NCBI RefSeq assembly: GCF_947179165.1
Contig: NC_077239.1
Location: 22,103,134 to 22,167,133, forward strand
DNA from: Solanum dulcamara
Taxonomy: Eukaryota; Streptophyta; Magnoliopsida; Solanales; Solanaceae
DNA: 64,000 nucleotides
Direction of reading: 5' to 3'
Both the position numbers and the translations under genes were made by a program. Of this stretch, positions 44,822 through 57,648 are shown one piece after another (within the stretch, counting starts at the first letter, position 1; every line of letters starts with the position of its first letter). Below the pieces are notes generated by a model that saw only the letters and a list, made by a program, of their open reading frames with translations, ran no database searches and was not told where the DNA came from.

Positions 44822-44892
44822 TATTCGGTGCAAATCCATTTGCATACTAAGAATTATTTGGGCCTTATCTTAAATTTTTTAAAAGTGTTACA
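44822..44892 (-). repeat. LTR I, 5' end (continues at 32772)
   Basis: On the minus strand it starts TGTAACACTTTT at 44892. It joins 32772 across element C through the shared TATTC. Confidence 0.65.
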
Positions 44893-44901
44893 ACTGTAGG
44901 G

Positions 44902-45099
44902 CTATATTTTTATAGAACCTCCACCACTATATTCTATTGATATGGAACATATCTGCAATTCCTCCTCTTTGCCTTCATGAATTGGGTCTGTACGCTTTAT
45001 ATGATAGATAAATTTATATTTATCATCATTTTCTTTAATCCTAGATGGTTTTTTTGTTGATGTTTCTAACAAGGCAATGAGAGCGGCATATCTAGTCAA
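44902..45099 (-). other. Unrecognised exon-like open frame
   Basis: The minus-strand frame reads LTRYAALIALLETSTKKPS...KYKFIYHIKRTDPIHEGKEE...CSISIEYSGGG and ends in a stop ten bases from the start of LTR I. It has a natural amino-acid mix and no repeat character, unlike other spurious frames here, but has no ATG: the first usable codon is TTG. It could be an internal exon of an old host gene or captured fragment. I do not recognise the family. Confidence 0.3.
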
Positions 45100-45290
45100 G
45101 CAATGTTCAAAGAAACCTTAGGTTTTCGACAATCTAGATCTAAACATAAATACAAAACAATGCAACACAATCATAGTGGCACCATTTTAATACACAACAA
45201 AATATCAACCCCCTCTAATTTCAAAACCAGCGTGAAAGATTTTCTATTTCTTGAATACATTGATAGGTATCCAAAATGCGGAGAACTATC
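45100..45290. other. AT-rich sequence, no supported feature
   Basis: Single-copy-looking sequence between the exon-like frame and the dispersed repeat. Nothing is recognised in it. Confidence 0.3.
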
Positions 45291-45574
45291 TGTATGGGGG
45301 AAAATTGGATATAGTAAAAAGGATGAATGACACCATTACATGTGGAAAAATTAAACTCTAAATAATGGTTATAAGCAACCCCGTGAGAAAGAAGAAGATC
45401 AACCCTAGTATAACGTGAAGAGCCTCGATCGTCTGGCCTTATAGCATTGGAATACGACTAGAAATCCTTGGGAAGATTCACCCGAGTAACACTGCTTTAG
45501 TGCTGGAAGAAGCCATAATGGCCCTTAAAGGCCCAATAATCAATCTCAATTGCTTTTCCACCTGCTCCAATCAA
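45291..45574. repeat. Dispersed repeat, copy 2 (first copy at 8669-8922)
   Basis: Collinear with 8669-8922 in the same orientation and somewhat longer: it has extra bases around 45435-45465 (CCTTATAGCATTGGAATACG). It is followed by about 220 bp of unrecognised sequence before element F. Confidence 0.65.
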
Positions 45575-45797
45575 CTTCAACTGAGGTGTTTAGAACATAG
45601 ACACATTATATGAGATAGACTTTTTAGTGTCCAAGTCTGCTGTTATTTCACATTTACGCGATGGTTTACTTTTTGGCCTAATACAGAAGGGTTCTATAGA
45701 GAACATATGGCATCAAAAATGTTTAAAAGCTTTAAGTTATTTTTTTTCTTCCCCATTTAGTGTCATCTATGAAAGTGACCTTAATGCCTCCCCCATC
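45575..45797. other. Unassigned sequence before element F
   Basis: No supported gene or repeat. Its last five bases, CCATC (45793-45797), would be the left target-site copy of element F. Confidence 0.3.
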
Positions 45798-48069
45798 TAT
45801 CATGACCCGACCTAAGGCCTATTTGTAATATGCAAATCGAAACCCTGAAGGACTCCAACCAAACCTCTTGACATATCGTAAGAATACATAAAGTAAAGTA
45901 AAGTGAAACATAGCATAAGAAAGAATCCAAAATCATGAATCATAAAAGTGCAGGAGTTTAACAACATAGACTCTACATTATTTGTCCAACGGATGTCTCT
46001 ACTAAAAAAGAAGGGCGGGGACTAACACATGTCCCTAGCTCACCCTCAGCATGAATGGAGTAAAATTCTTTGTAAGAAAGAACCACCTCATAAATAGTCC
46101 TTGATAAATGAGGACTCACCAAAACTCTGCTAGATGGAAGATCAACTAGCCACTTGTGGAAATGTGATCCTCGACCCCTACATTATAAGATAATGTAGGA
46201 AATAATATGTGTTAGTACGTTTGAATGTACTAAGTATGTAGACATGCCATGTAATATAAATCATATAATGCAATGATCAAATAACGTATATGATGAAAAA
46301 AGATAAATAAATTCATGAGAACACCATAATGATCAAAGCATTTAAAAGGCACGGTTAAAAATCATAAAAGAACATAAAAATAATATACATATATAGGATA
46401 AAACCATAATCGAAAATAAGATCATGTGAGCTATAATATGGAATTCCAATTTCTACCCATACAATGGAAGAAACGGGAATATAATTGCCAAGGTAGACTC
46501 TATATCACTAGGAGGTTCATGTACTGACACTATATGTGGATCCATTAGTTAGGCCATAACAATAAACCTACGGTAGAACGTAGCTATAAGACAAGAGACT
46601 TTATATAAGGACTCCGTAGAACGATCCCTCACCTCAAGTCATCATTCGATGCTAAGTCAAATTTCACGGAATACATAACATAATAATGATACTTAGCATA
46701 TATCATAAAATTATTCATAAATATCATAATTCATAGATTAGCTCATTTTTATGTCATACTTGCATGATTCATGCCATTAGGTTCCCCGGTCACCAATGAA
46801 GGATCCTAAGTTACCTTTCTTCATAACTTGTGTAGAATTCATATCACGATCATAACCATAATACATAATCATAGTTCATGGTTAAATTTAGGGTAAAACT
46901 TGCATACATAATCAATTTGATTGAAAACCTTGAAATACTTGAAAATCATTGAACTTTATAATTATAATTCATGTAAATCATCGTTGAAAATAGCTTCATG
47001 TATGGGAATTTGTAATTCAACTTGAAATCATACAATTAAATTAAAAGCATAATTATAATGATCATTGATAATAATTAAAAATATAATTGAAACAGCCCAA
47101 CACAATTCATCAAAAATTAGGGTTTAAAAGTAATAAAATTTTAAGAGAATTTTGGGGAAAACCTTGGGACTCCATGGGTGAAAGGAACCATGGATCAATA
47201 CCCATATACCTTGGTGAATTAAACTTGAAATTGAGAGGAGAACACTTGTTGTTGAATAAACCCTAGCCAAAACATTGATGACTAAGATAATCTCTTGAAG
47301 GAACCTTGAGAGAAGTCTTAAATTTGTTTGGGCATAATGAAGGAATGAAAAGGGTTTAAGGGTATTTAGGATAGTTAACACCATGAATCTAGTCCTAGTT
47401 ATTGTCCACATTTATTATTAAAAATTAGAGAATGACCTAAATACCCTTTATTTAACTGAAAACTGGACTACATGGAGTACCTATTATAGTCTGTGATCCT
47501 CACCACGACCCGTGGTGGTGTCCATGGAGTTAAACTTGAACCTTTGGAAAAAGGGTCTTAAAAAAGGGGATGCCACCACGGGACACACCATTGCCCGTTA
47601 AGGTCACCCCGACCCTTGATGGTCATCCGTGGATCTTGGGGTTGTAGTGATGGGTTTCAGGACTTCCCCCATAGATACCTTCATTGTCCGTGGAGGAAAT
47701 TATGGTCCGTGAAACACGGATGTGGGTAGGACATGCAGGGTTGTCTACAAGATCCACTACGATGGTACGTGAAGGGTAACACAACCTGTGATGGTGAGGC
47801 ATGGTCCCTGCCTTAGGAAAATCTTCTGAGGGTATCAAGGGAGGGGTTAGTATGGAGGGAACCATGGTTCATGGTGCTCATCATGGACCATGGTCTCTTC
47901 CCTCCACGATTGAGTTTCAAACCATTACCACGGTGGCTCACAATGAGCTATAGTGCTGATTATGACCCGTGATGGTCTTTGTGGTAATCACCTTTGCAGA
48001 AAGCTGCATTTTCTTGGGATTTCATCTTTCATTCCTTGTTTATCATCTTTCAACTTCTGGGGTCTTATA
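45798..48069 (-). repeat. 3' LTR of element F (2272 bp)
   Basis: On the minus strand it starts TATAAGACCCC (48069) and ends CGGGTCATGATA (45798). The promoter-proximal part (47470-47960) is full of CCACGG/CCGTGG-type inverted motifs where the related LTRs of A, C and G carry TACGACTCGT-type motifs. Confidence 0.87.
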
Positions 48070-48085
48070 ATTTCTTATCCTTGGG
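48070..48085 (-). other. Polypurine tract of element F
   Basis: On the minus strand CCCAAGGATAAGAAAT directly precedes the LTR start. Confidence 0.75.
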
Positions 48086-48320
48086 TACATTCATCCTCGA
48101 ATGGGACTCAAGCTAGCATGAATAGAATAGCAAAAGGAAAATAAGAGCCCAACATGAATAAAAAACATCTCGATAATGGATAAAATATGAAATCTGTAAT
48201 CTCAAGCTAAAATATGACTTTAAAAACTCATTTCATAAACATGAATGCATATGAAACAATGAGAACAACTAAAATACATGATTTGGGCTGGTTGGATCAT
48301 GAAGGAACTAAATACCTCAA

Positions 48321-49560
48321 CTAGGCATGAAAGGAAAAAGATGAGGATGTCAGGATATCATACTGGCTTTGGCCTCTCATGTAGCACCCTCAACCTCTTG
48401 GTTCCTCCATAACACTTTAACTGAAGCTATTTCCTTGTTTCTCAACTTTCTAACTTGCCGGTCATAGATCTCAACCGGAACCTCTTCATATGAAAGACTC
48501 TCTTTAATCTTAATATTGTCCAATGGCATGATGGAACTAGGATCAACAGCAAACTTCCTCAATAATGACACATGGAACACCAGATTCATCGATGCCAAAT
48601 CAGAAGGCAAAGCTAACTCATAAGCCACCTTACAAATCGAACTTAAAATCTGATATAGGCACACATAGCGGGGAAGTAGCTTCCACTTCTTACCAAAGTT
48701 CATTACACCCTTCATGGGTGAAATTTTCAAGTAAACCCAATCATTAACTTTAAAGTCAAGTTCCCTTTCGCCTCACATATTTATAGAACTTTTGTCAGCT
48801 TTGGGCCATTTTCAATCTTTCTCTAATGAGTGTAACTTTTTTCATAGCCTCAAATACCAACTCGGGTCCACTTCACCAACCTCGAACCAACTGCTAGGGG
48901 ATCTACACCGCCTACCATACAAAGCCTCAAATAAAGCCATTTCAATGCAAGAATGGTAACTGTTATTATAAAAAAACTCAATCAATGGCAAATTTTTATC
49001 CTAATTTCCTTTAAAATAAATAACGAATGCTCTCAAGATAGCCTCTAATGTTTGAAGGGTACTCTCGGCCTAACCATCCATTTGTGGGTGAAAAGATGTA
49101 TTGAGTTTCACTTGAGTAGCAAGACCCTTTTGGAAGGATCTCCAAAACTAAAATGTAAACTGAGTACCTCGATCAGAAATGATAGACAATGGAATACCAT
49201 GAAGCTTAACCAATTCTCGGATGTACAATCTAGTATAATTCTCAGCTGAATATAAAGTATTAATTGGGAGAAAATGAGCAGACTTAGTCATTAGGTCAAC
49301 AACCACCCAAATGGAATCATGTTGCGTACGAGTAGGAGGCAAACGTGTAACGAAATCCATATTCAAGGCTCCCTGCTTCCAATTAGGAATCTCAATGTCT
49401 TGATCCAAACCTCTAGACTTTTAATGCTCAACTTTCACTTGTTGGCAATTAGGACACTTAGCCATGAATTCTGCAATATCTCTTTTCATGCCATTCCACC
49501 AATATACTTCCCTCAAATCTCAATCCATCTTTGTGGAACCAGGATGAATAGAATATCATG
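48321..49560 (-). pseudogene. Integrase and chromodomain of element F
   Basis: The zinc-binding end (about 49560-49410) is frameshifted. The core is open at 49408-49148: [47 protein letters not shown]. The third catalytic block near 49060 is AESTLQTLEAILRAF in another frame, and the family GQAER is preceded by a stop. The C-terminal domain and chromodomain lie at 48730-48377 (MKISPMKGVMNFGKKWKL, NLVFHVSLLRKFAVDPSS, YEEVPVEIYDRQVRKLRNKE, VLWRNQEVEGAT) and run through two stops to a final TAG at 48323-48321. Inactive. Confidence 0.83.
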
Positions 49561-51250
49561 AACTATGAGCTTCAGACAATATCATATCTTTCAAGCCATC
49601 TATATTCAGAACACAAAATAGGCCTTGATATCTCAAAACACCATTTCCCCCTTGGGAGAAAGCCTCAATGGCTTTTTCGGCAACTACTTTCTTCAATTCA
49701 ACTGAAGAGGGATCACTAGTTTTCTTTGCCTTTAAATCCGCCACAAGAGACAATTCGGAACCATTTTGCACAATCATACCACTATATTTGGAATCAACCA
49801 ATCGGACACCTAAATGGGCTAATCTATGCACATCTTGAACTAACAATTTCTTTTCATCCTCAACATGCACAACACTATTCATTGATAATTGACTAAGACC
49901 ATGGCTACAAGATTTATCTTACCCGAATGGTGTAGTACACTTATGTCATAGTCCTTTAACAACTCAAGCCATCTCTTTTGTCGATGGTTCAAGCCTTTTT
50001 GAGTGAAAACATATTGCAAACTTTTGTGATTGGTGAAAACATCCATATGAACACCATAAAGATAGTGTCTCCATAACTTCAATGCAAATACCACCGCTTC
50101 CAACTCTAAGTCATGAGTTGGGTAATTCATTTCATGTGCCTTGAGTTGCCTTGAAGCATAAACTATCACTTTACCATTTTGCATTAGAAAACAACCAAGA
50201 CCATCTCGTAAAGCATCACAATACACAATAAACCAATCGTAACCTTCCAGTAAAGTTAACACCGGAGTAGAGCTAAGCTTATCCTTCAACTCTTAAAAGA
50301 TTTTCTCATAAGCCTCGGACCATTGGAATTTCACCTTTTTATTCAAAGTAGTCAAGGGAGATGCAATGGAACAGAAACCTTCCACAAATCATCTATAATA
50401 ACCAGTTAAGACCAACAAACTTTAAATATCGGAAGGAGTCAATGGTCTAGGCCAATTCTTAACTGCCTCGATCTTCTTTGGATCAACCCTACTTTCTTCT
50501 CCGGAAACAATGTGACCAAGAAACAAAACTGACCTTAACCAAAATTCACATTTACTAAACTTTGCATACAAGTGATGGTCCTTGAGAATTTACAAAATAA
50601 TCCTCAAATGATCGGCATGGTCTTCCTCACTTTGAGATTAAATCAAAATATCATTAATGAACACAATCAAAAACATATCCAAGTATTTCTTTAACACCAT
50701 GTTCATCAAATCCACAAAAGATGCAGGGCCATTCTTTAGTCCAAAAAACATAACCAAGAATTTAAACTGACCATACCTAGTTCTAAAGGTCGTCTTCGAA
50801 ATATCACACTCCCTCACTCGGAGTTGATGATAACCCAATCGAAGATGAATATTTAAAAAGTAGCTTGCTCCTTGAAGATGATCGAAAAAGTCGTCAATCC
50901 TTGGAATTGGATACTTGTTCTTTATGGTGACCTTATTCAATTGCCGGTAATCTATACACATTCAGAGTGACCCATCTTTCTTCCTAACAAACAACATGAG
51001 AGAACCCCATCGTGAAATATTGGGCCTTATAAAACCCTTATCCAACAAATCTTTCAATTTGTCTTTCAACTCCTTAAGCTTCGCCAAAGCCATACGATAA
51101 GAAGGAATAGAAATAGGGTGAGTATTGGGAAGTAGATCTACCCCAAAGTCAATTTCTATTTCGAGAGAAACACTGGCCAAATCATTGGGAAACACAACAT
51201 AAAACTTATTAGCTATAGGGACCGACTCAAGAGTAGGAGATTTATAATCA
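49561..51250 (-). pseudogene. Reverse transcriptase and RNase H of element F
   Basis: RT begins near [11 protein letters not shown] and is open to 50962 ([36 protein letters not shown]). It continues at 50961-50638 in a shifted frame: [49 protein letters not shown], then the active-site box FINDILI near 50655, with Asn for the first catalytic Asp, followed by a stop. The thumb (50640-50300) is frameshifted. RNase H is open at 50289-49879 ([56 protein letters not shown]). The linker to integrase is at 49882-49556. Confidence 0.85.
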
Positions 51251-52862
51251 GTATCCCTAACTCTCACTATTTGATATATACAACCTTTGGAAATCATTTT
51301 TTGGGCCTTAAGGCATGAGATGAATCGACCTTTAACCACTGAATTACTACCCTTTCATTCAAAAATAGGCTCATTAGGAAATTAAACTTGAATATACAGG
51401 TCCTACAATCAATGGGCGCATAAGAGGCATGTAACCGATCCATACCAAAAATAATATCAAAATCGGTCATGTCTAGTTCAACAAGATCACAAGGGATAAC
51501 TCTATGCAAGACCAATATGAGATAATTTCTATAAACTCTTTTGTCTAACAACGAATCACCAACGGGAGTAAAAACCAAAAAAGTCTCTAACAATAATTCA
51601 GGGTACACATCAATTCTCATAGCAAGGTAAGGAGTAACAAAAGACAAGTTGGCTCTCGGATAAAGCAATGCATAAAGATTAAAGTAAAAGACCCATAACA
51701 TACCCGTGACCACATCAGTGGATTCCTCAACATCTTGTCTAGCATGAAGAGCATAGAATCAATTTTTACGTTAGACACCCTTAGGTTGAACTTGGTTGCC
51801 TTGTTGTACTTGGCCTCCTTGGGCTACTTGGCCTTGAGGAAGACCTTTTATACCTTTGTTGGCAACATGAGGTAACTCGAACTGGTTGTGTCCTGTCTTG
51901 CCACATCCATAGCAAGCACCCATTCCTATCAAACATCTTCTTTCATGATTCTTCCCACACTTTGCACACTTTGAAAATGAAGGGATACTAGTATTCAAAC
52001 CTCCTCCTTGAACCTTAGGGTATGACACCCTATACTTATCAAACTTCTTTTTTGAATCCCTTGTTGAGAACGGCCATTTTTACCACCGGTCCTAGTATTA
52101 GAGAACCAACCTTTATATCGAGCCCTCTTAGAATCCCTAATTCTCATCTATTTGAGTTTCTCTCCCTCAATTTGTTCAATAAAAGTAATAGGCCAAGATA
52201 TGTCCATTTCCTTAATAAGCATAGAGGTACGACATATTTTTGCAACCAGTTCAGACACCCTCAATATGAATTGACTCATGCAACCACGTGGATCAGCAAC
52301 CAATAAAGGAGAATACTTAGATAGCTTGGTGAACTTGAGGGAATAGTCCTTCATACCCATGTTGTCTTGTTGAAGATTGATGAACTCCAACACCTTGGCT
52401 TTCCTTAGCTCAGGACGGGAAAAATGATCAAGGAAAGCAAGTTGGAAGGCTTCTCTATAAATAGGTCCTTTATCCACCCTCTGTAACTTCTAATGAGTAT
52501 ACCAAACTTGAGAAATACTCTTGAGTTGGTAGGCCACAAACTTCTCTTTCTCTTTCGAAGTCACCCCCATAATACTCAATATCTTATAAACCTCATCGAT
52601 GAACTTGGGTATCCTCATCAAATTTCAAACCATGGAACTCAAAAAGGTTAATCCTTGCAAATTCCCTCACCCTAGACATCAGAGAGCACTTGGAGGAGAA
52701 CAACTCCTTAGCTGGCCATAACTTGGTCTAGCATAGTAATAGCAGTATGAAACTCTGTATTGGTCACTTGGTCGGGGAGGGGACCATTGCCTTGAGGGGA
52801 GGAGGAGATTGGTCCTCATTACCATTGACTCCTCTTTGCATAGGTGCTATTCTTTGAGGCAT
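51251..52862 (-). pseudogene. Gag and protease of element F
   Basis: Gag starts MPQRIAPMQRGVNGNEDQS at 52862. The Gag core is open at 52477-52148 (REAFQLAFLDHFSRPELRKA, INLQQDNMGMKDYSLKFTKL, ADPRGCMSQFILRVSELVAK). Zinc knuckles lie in 52028-51771: CAKCGKNHERRC and CYGCGKTGHNQFEL (last Cys lost). The protease is open at 51713-51294: VTGMLWVFYFNLYALLYPRA, NLSFVTPYLAMRIDV, VELDMTDFDIIFGMDRLHAS; the active-site Asp seen as D-P/L-G in the relatives is Tyr here. Several frameshifts occur between Gag start and core. Confidence 0.82.
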
Positions 52863-53064
52863 TTTTTGAAAATCGCAAAGAATAATTGTTAGGGAAAGGA
52901 AGTCTTAGAGTATAATCTATCGCATGACATAGATTAAGAAATAAGTGAGGATTTCCTAAAACACCTTATAGCCTCCTATTCATCAACGTGAAACGTTTCA
53001 CAACCATGAACAAGACTCTACTTGATGCGGCATGTTAAACTCTCTAGGACATCTTAAACCTTAT

Positions 53065-53076
53065 GCTCTGATACTA
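53065..53076 (-). other. Primer-binding site of element F
   Basis: On the minus strand TAGTATCAGAGC lies four bases from the LTR end. It matches the initiator tRNA-Met complement with one change. Confidence 0.82.
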
Positions 53077-53080
53077 AGTT

Positions 53081-55127
53081 TGTCACGACCCAACCTAGGT
53101 CCTATTCATAACACAATGATTAAAACTCCGAAGGTTTCCAACCAAGCCTCTTGACATCGTAAGCATACATAATGTAAAGTAAAGTGGAACATAGCATAAG
53201 AAAGAGTCGAAAATCATGAATCATAAAAGTGCAAGAGTTTAACAACATAGACTCTACATCATTTGTCCAACAAATAACTCTACTAAATAAGAAGGGTGGG
53301 GGCTAAGACATGTCCCTATCTCACCCACAATATTAATGAAATAAAAGTCTTTGAAATAATGAACCAACTTGTAACTAGTATTTGATAGATGAGGACTCAC
53401 CAAAACTCTGTCGGATGGAAGCTCAGCTAGCCACATGTGGGAATGTGATCCTCGACCCCTACATTATGAGATAATGTAGGCAATAATATACTTTAGTACT
53501 TTTGAATGTACTAAGTATATGGGCATGCCATGCAATATAAATCATCGAATGCAATGATCGAATAATATATATGATAAAAGAAGATAAATAAAGTCCTAAA
53601 AAAACCATAATGATCAAAGCATTTAAGAGATATGGTTAAATATCATAAAATAACATAAAAATATTATATATATGTAGGATAAAATCATAACCGACAATAA
53701 GACCATGTGAGGTATAATATGGAATCCTGATGTATCCCCATACAATGGAAAAAAGTAGAATATACTTTCCAAGGTAGACTCTATCCCGCTAGGGGGGGGG
53801 TCATGTACATACGATATATGTGGATCCTCTAGCTAGGCCATAACGGCAAACCTACGGTGGCACATAGTTATGAGACAAGAGACTTTATATAAGGACCCCA
53901 TAGGTAGATCCCCCAGCTCAATTCATCATTCGGTGCTAAGTCAAATTCCACAGAATACATAACATAATAATCATACTTAGCATATATCAGAAACTTGTTC
54001 ATAAACTTCATAATTCATAGATTAGCTCATTTTCGTGTCGTACTTACATGATTCATGTCATTAGGTTCCTAGGTCGCCAATTAAGGATCCTAAGTCACCT
54101 ATCTTCATAACTTGTATGGAATTCATAGCTTGATCATAACCATAATCTATAATCATAGTTCATACTTGAATTTGAGGTAAAACTTGCATACATAAGCAAT
54201 TTGATTGAAAACCATTGAAAATAGCTTCATGCATGGGAATTTGTAATTCAACTTGAAATCATGCAATTAATGTAAAAGCATACTTATAATGATCATTGAT
54301 AACAATTATAAACGTAATTGACACAACCCAACATAATTCATAAAAAATTAGGGTTTAAAAGTAATGAAATTTCAAGAGAATTTTGGGAAAAACCTTGGGA
54401 CTCCATGGGTTAAAGGAACCCATGGACCAATCCCCACATACCTTGGTGAATTAACCTTGAAATTGAGTGGATAAGACTTGTCTTGAAGAAACCCTAGCCA
54501 AAACCTTGATGAATAAGTTGAATTCTTAAAGGAACTTTGAAAGAGAAGTCTTAAAGTTGTTTGGGAGTTAGAATGAAAAGGGTTTAAGGGTATGTAGGAT
54601 AGTTAACACCATGAATCTATTCCTAAAAACCATCTGCATTCATTAATGAAAGAATATGGAATTACCAAAATACCCTTTATTTAACTAAAAACTAGACTAC
54701 AAGGAGGACCCATCACGGTACGTGATTCCCACCATGACCCGTGGTGGTATCCATAGAGTTAAACATGAAATTTTGGAAAAGCGGTCTTGAAAGAGGGGAT
54801 GACACCATGGGACACACCACGGCCCGTGATGGTCATCCGTTGTGATTGACTTAAATCTTGAATCTTGGGGTTGTAAAGATGGGTTTTAGGACTTCCTCCA
54901 CACACACCTTCATGGTCCATAGATTTTATTATGATACATGAATTATGGGCGTGATGCGTGACCTAAAGGAGGGTCAATAGGAGCAACTACCACGGAACCC
55001 ACCACGGTCCATAAAGGGCAACACGGCCCGTGGTGGTGAGGTGTGGTCCCTACCTTGGGAAAATCTTCTGAGGGTCTCAAGGAAGGGGTCACCATGGAGG
55101 GAACCATGGCTCATGGTTCTCACCATG
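53081..55127 (-). repeat. 5' LTR of element F, cut by element G
   Basis: On the minus strand it ends GGTTGGGTCGTGACA (boundary 53081), a canonical CA end. It is collinear with 45798-47870, then stops at CACCATG (55127). A nine-base G run at 53792-53800 replaces the GGAGG of the other LTR. The CCACGG/CCGTGG motif array is present at 54700-55110. Confidence 0.87.
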
Positions 55128-57405
55128 TATCACGACTCAAGAATAGGGCCTAGACGTATCACAACCAATGATACACCCGAAGATACCTTACCCAAGCCTC
55201 TTAGCATTCATTTAGCTTTTCATAGGTAATGACATTCAATAACTAGCGGAAATAAAAGTGATAATGGGTCTAAGGGAACTAATATTTGAAGTAAGGGTCA
55301 AAATGCAAACTTAAACATCATACATCATCTATTCATCCAACAATATCTCTACTTTCTTTAGACTTAACATGGGCTAAGACATGTCCCTATCTCACCCTTA
55401 AATATAATGTCAAAATACCAAAAGATAACCAAAAGTCTATACAGGTCATAAGCTAGAAAAAAAGAATGGGATGTTGTTCCCGAAATATGGCAACTCACCA
55501 ATTATGTAGCCTTCAATGAATAAACTAGTCACCTGGAGGAGAGTGTGCAGCAATGCCCATCCCTATATGGTGATATCATGTAGGCGAAAAGTATGTGTTA
55601 GTACTTTGAATTTATTAAGAATGTAGGCATGCATGAACATTTAAGAAACATTAGAATATTTATGTAACATGAAACATAGTGCAATGCGTGAGTGATCAAT
55701 CATATACATAGCATTTAAAACATCCATTTTGTGGGAAGATAACCATAACCGACATTTAAGACTGTGCGAGCAATTACTGGAATCCAACATAATCCCCTAC
55801 GTTGGCATGGGGAAATTACTTGTCGGGTAGAACTCCTTTAAATTTTATATTCATTCTTTTACTTTTACTTTAGGGCTATTGTGGATCCACTAGCCTAAGC
55901 CTACAAGGGCTCTTATGTTGGCGCATAGTTAATGTAACATGAGACTTTACTTAAGGACCCCTTAGGTCGAGTCTCCATCGACATGCTACATTAGGTGCTA
56001 GGTCAAATCCGATGGAATAACATTTAAATATCATAATAATATAAGCATTCATATAACCTTAGACTTCAAATCATTATTCAGTAGAATAGCTCATTAAAAC
56101 CTTTCATTTGATTCAAATATATGTGAATTGTTCTTATCACATAGAATCCATTCTTTGGCTATGAAGCCCTTTCATCATCATTCAATCGTTCTTTCATTTC
56201 ATAAGACTCACTTTAATAATAAACATTTGCCATTATAAATTTTCATATTGGAGTCAATCTTTCAATTCAACTTCATTTCAACATAATGAAACAAGGTGGG
56301 TTTATTTCATTCAACCCAAATACATTTAAAATAATGATAGCATGCATGAGAGTAACGGAAATGAATCAATTATAACATTTTAAAATAACCCACCAATACA
56401 CTTTAAAGCTACTTTCATGCCTTCATATAAAGACCTTGATAAATCATCCAATTCATGAAATTGAGAGTCAATATATACCAATATAGGTAAATCAATTTCA
56501 AATAGATAATAATATATGCATCTAGAATCATAATATAAAAACCCATAAGATTTCATTATTTAAAATTGAAATATTGTGTTTAGGAATAACTTGAGCTCCC
56601 TGGGTGGAAGAACGCATGAATGAAACCCACATACCTTGGAGAATAAAGCTCTAATACAGCCTTTAGAATGGAGACTTGAAGAACCTTGAACGAAATCCTA
56701 GACTTTGCTCGAAACCCTTGGGAGAACTTGACAAGGAGGAACGTTTGTGTTTTAGTCTAAGTGTGAGAAATGATGGATTGGAATGGCGTAGGGTCCTTAG
56801 ATAGAGTAAAATAATTCCCCAAAACGACCACATTTTGATGCTAAAACACGGGAAAAAACAAAAATGCCCTCATTAAAACTGGTGAAAATCTAATAATACG
56901 AGTCATATAACATTCAATGAGTCATAGAAACGATTCATCGTGCAGGTTATGAGAAACCAAGCCTCTGAAGTTTTCTTACAATTTATTTTTTTGACTCTTA
57001 GTTATTTATATGAGTCGTCAAAGGGAATCTTCCTACAGGGTTGGAGGGACCATGAGGACTAAGTCTCTGAACTCCCTCTATGACTCATTTCTATGAGTCG
57101 TAGACTTGACGATGAGTCATAGACTCAAGTCACCCTGGAGGGTTTAGGAAACTTGCAAATTCAAGGTCTCTAAAGTTTCTTGACGAGTTGTTTCTATGAC
57201 TCGTCTAAACTTCTACGAGTCATAACTTGAGTGTACACTCCCTTATTCCCTTAGACAAAATTTCATGCCTCACCATTGGTCTTATGAGTCAGTCCTATTA
57301 CTCGTAGAAACTTCTACAATCCATAGACTGTGTCCTAGAACTCGACTATCAGTCCATTTTAATAAAAATTTGCCTTCGTCTCAATTTTTCAACTGGGGTC
57401 TTAAA
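55128..57405 (-). repeat. 3' LTR of element G (about 2278 bp)
   Basis: On the minus strand it starts TTTAAGACCCC and ends TTGAGTCGTGATA. The motif array of GACTCGTAG/CTATGAGTC type is at 56890-57340. No gene is seen in it. Confidence 0.85.
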
Positions 57406-57420
57406 ATATCTCTCTATTGG
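57406..57420 (-). other. Polypurine tract of element G
   Basis: On the minus strand CCAATAGAGAGATAT directly precedes the LTR start. Confidence 0.75.
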
Positions 57421-57648
57421 AAACATTCATCCTCGAATGAGAATCATTAGCATAGAAAAAGACACGACCAGAGGAATAGCAATGCAACATGAATACAATT
57501 GCACTTTGAAATGCACATAACATAAGATATATAAGCTTAGAATAAAACATGACTTTAAATTTAACTTCATGAACATGCAAGCATATGATGACTTAAGAAA
57601 ATTGAAATGTAGGAGTATTAATCAATTGAGCATGAATAACTTAGTACC

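Larger units (their letters stand above)
45798..55127 (-). mobile_element. Element F: minus-strand chromovirus, 5' LTR cut by element G
   Basis: 3' LTR 45798-48069, polypurine tract, gag-pol remnant 48321-52862, primer-binding site, then a 5' LTR from 53081 that stops at 55127 where element G's 3' LTR begins. The missing start of the 5' LTR, about 230 bp judging from the 3' LTR, should lie on the far side of G, outside the window. Its LTRs differ at roughly 10 of 75 compared sites, making F one of the older copies. Confidence 0.85.

Noticed and set aside
53792..53800. Nine-base G run as a possible quadruplex
   Set aside because: Only a single run, in a decayed LTR, with GGAGG at the same place in the sister LTR; more likely slippage.
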